64,000 nucleotides of DNA from Vicia villosa (taxonomy: Eukaryota > Streptophyta > Magnoliopsida > Fabales > Fabaceae): contig NC_081186.1 in assembly GCF_029867415.1 (NCBI RefSeq), positions 106,822,455-106,886,454 on the forward strand, in the 5' to 3' direction. The notes beneath the pieces were generated by a model. That model saw nothing but the letters and a program-made list of their open reading frames with translations. It was not told the origin of the DNA and searched no databases. The translations under genes and the position numbers were made by a program. Each line of letters opens with the position of its first letter. Positions within the stretch are counted from its first letter, which is position 1. Below, piece by piece: positions 63,270 to 64,000 of the stretch.

Positions 63270-63990
63270 GCATCAATATAAACATAAACAACCACTAATC
63301 TTTCAGAAACAGCCAAAGACCACTTGCCATAAGCAGCTGTCAATCCTTCAGGATTGGAATCCGTCTTACCATCAATAGGAGACTCTCCAAATCTGCCACA
63401 CCAATCAACAATAACAATACTTACGAATCTAAAGACATGTTTGGATTAACTTATTTGAACTTATCTACTAACATAATCACTAGCATGACTGATCAAAAGA
63501 GCTCACGAGAACAACTTGAAAACATCTTATAACTTGTATGAAAGTCAAAACAGTTGGATATACTTTACTGTATCTATTGTTAGAAAAATAGCTTATGCAA
63601 GCTATTTCATAAGTGCTTATTTTGATAAGCAAGTTTTAAATAAGCTGTTTACCCAAACAGGCCCATAGTTAGTTCATAAGCACTTATATTAATTATCAAA
63701 ACAAGCCTAAAGAATTGTGATAGTTATGTTACAAAATCAGCATTTAAGTTGGAAAGAAAATGATGCAATATATCGTTCCATCGGGAAAGAGGAGTGGTTT
63801 GAAGAACATAATCAAGATCATCATTCATAGTACAAACCAAAATAGGACCTTCAAAATCAAGAGGAATTGAATCTCCACGTTTCACAAGAACGTCTTAGCC
63901 TTCTCCCATGTCTTGTAAAGCCTTTCCAACTCTTCCGCCGCCGACAATGACGGCGGGGACTACTTTAGTGGTGGTGACGGTGGAAACCAT
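63270..63990 (-). pseudogene. Rossmann-fold NAD(P)-binding protein fragment
   Basis: The first exon starts ATG at 63990: a TTTKVVPAVIVGGGRVGKAL nucleotide-binding loop (GGGRVG), then a TAA after GEG, then DVLVKRGDSIPLDFEGPILV and MNDDLDYVLQTTPLSRW. A later exon (about 63400-63270) has GESPIDGKTDSNPEGLTAAY and GKWSLAVSERL. These are blocks of a conserved plant protein of unknown exact function. The middle part (the FFQNG region) is missing; in its place is a MITE. Nonsense codon and gap mark it as dead. Confidence 0.6.
63440..63662. mobile_element. MITE remnant inside Rossmann fragment
   Basis: CATGTTTGGATTAACTTATT at the left and AAATAAGCTGTTTACCCAAA...CAGGCCC at the right are imperfect inverted repeats of the common plant TGTTTGGnnAACnnCTTATTT type; the interior has ATAAGTGCTTAT palindromes. 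Confidence 0.55.
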
Positions 63991-64000
63991 GGCAGAGACT

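Larger units (their letters stand above)
60354..64000. mobile_element. CACTA-4 end with captured gene fragments (open at window edge)
   Basis: CACTACAAAAAAAAAGGTC starts directly after CAT (60351-60353), and a subterminal array of GCCACGG/CCGTGGC units follows to about 60760. From 61015 on, exon-sized, mostly splice-bordered minus-strand fragments of at least three unrelated genes follow. No transposase is seen and the second terminus would be beyond base 64000. A gene-capturing, non-autonomous CACTA is the simplest reading; the alternative is an old host locus beside an element end. Confidence 0.55.

Overview
This is a repeat-dominated stretch of a plant nuclear genome. CACTA, MULE, Helitron, LINE, SINE and copia-type remnants, plant F-box genes and the plant-only DUF4216/DUF4218/DUF8039 transposon proteins all point to an angiosperm. 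The SINE and the two copia-like LTR pieces look like ones I associate with legumes, so a Fabaceae origin is my inference, not a proof. Base composition is very AT-rich and several (AT)n arrays are tens to hundreds of bases long. I see no tRNA, rRNA or CRISPR.

Layout. 1-6.3 kb: a plant-mobile-domain fragment, minisatellites, palindromic repeats, a hairpin MITE inside an (AT)n tract, a Helitron 3' end and an unrecognised exon-like fragment. 6.65-8.63 kb: one end of a CACTA element beside a decayed LINE with an internal duplication. 8.64-16.33 kb: CACTA-1, complete with termini and TAA target duplication. 16.54-21.85 kb: a complete MULE with a 9-bp target duplication and an uninterrupted 798-residue transposase. 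22.4-23.2 kb: F-box gene 1. 24.77-34.57 kb: CACTA-3, which carries a broken tnp2-like gene and a broken DUF8039/Ulp1-type protease gene. 34.57-37.02 kb: a LINE reverse-transcriptase pseudogene. 37.7-38.5 kb: F-box copy 2, frameshifted. 43.07-49.97 kb: CACTA-2, complete ends with ACT target duplication. 51.2-52.0 kb: F-box copy 3. 52-59.2 kb: Helitron ends, a hairpin MITE, a SINE and a copia-like LTR with paired palindromes. 59.35-60.35 kb: a second copia-like LTR, cut by the end of a fourth CACTA element whose body (60.35-64 kb, running off the window) holds minus-strand exon fragments of a Spinster-like transporter, a Rossmann-fold protein and unidentified genes.

How the parts relate. CACTA-1 and CACTA-2 belong to one family and have reciprocal damage: CACTA-1 keeps a clean five-exon TNPA-like gene but lost about 1.3 kb of tnp2, whereas CACTA-2 keeps nearly all of tnp2 (one stop, one frameshift) but lost the front of TNPA. 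The three F-box paralogues descend from one gene; copies 1 and 2 also share their promoter. The only clearly uninterrupted long reading frames are the MULE transposase, the CACTA-1 TNPA-like gene and F-box copies 1 and 3.
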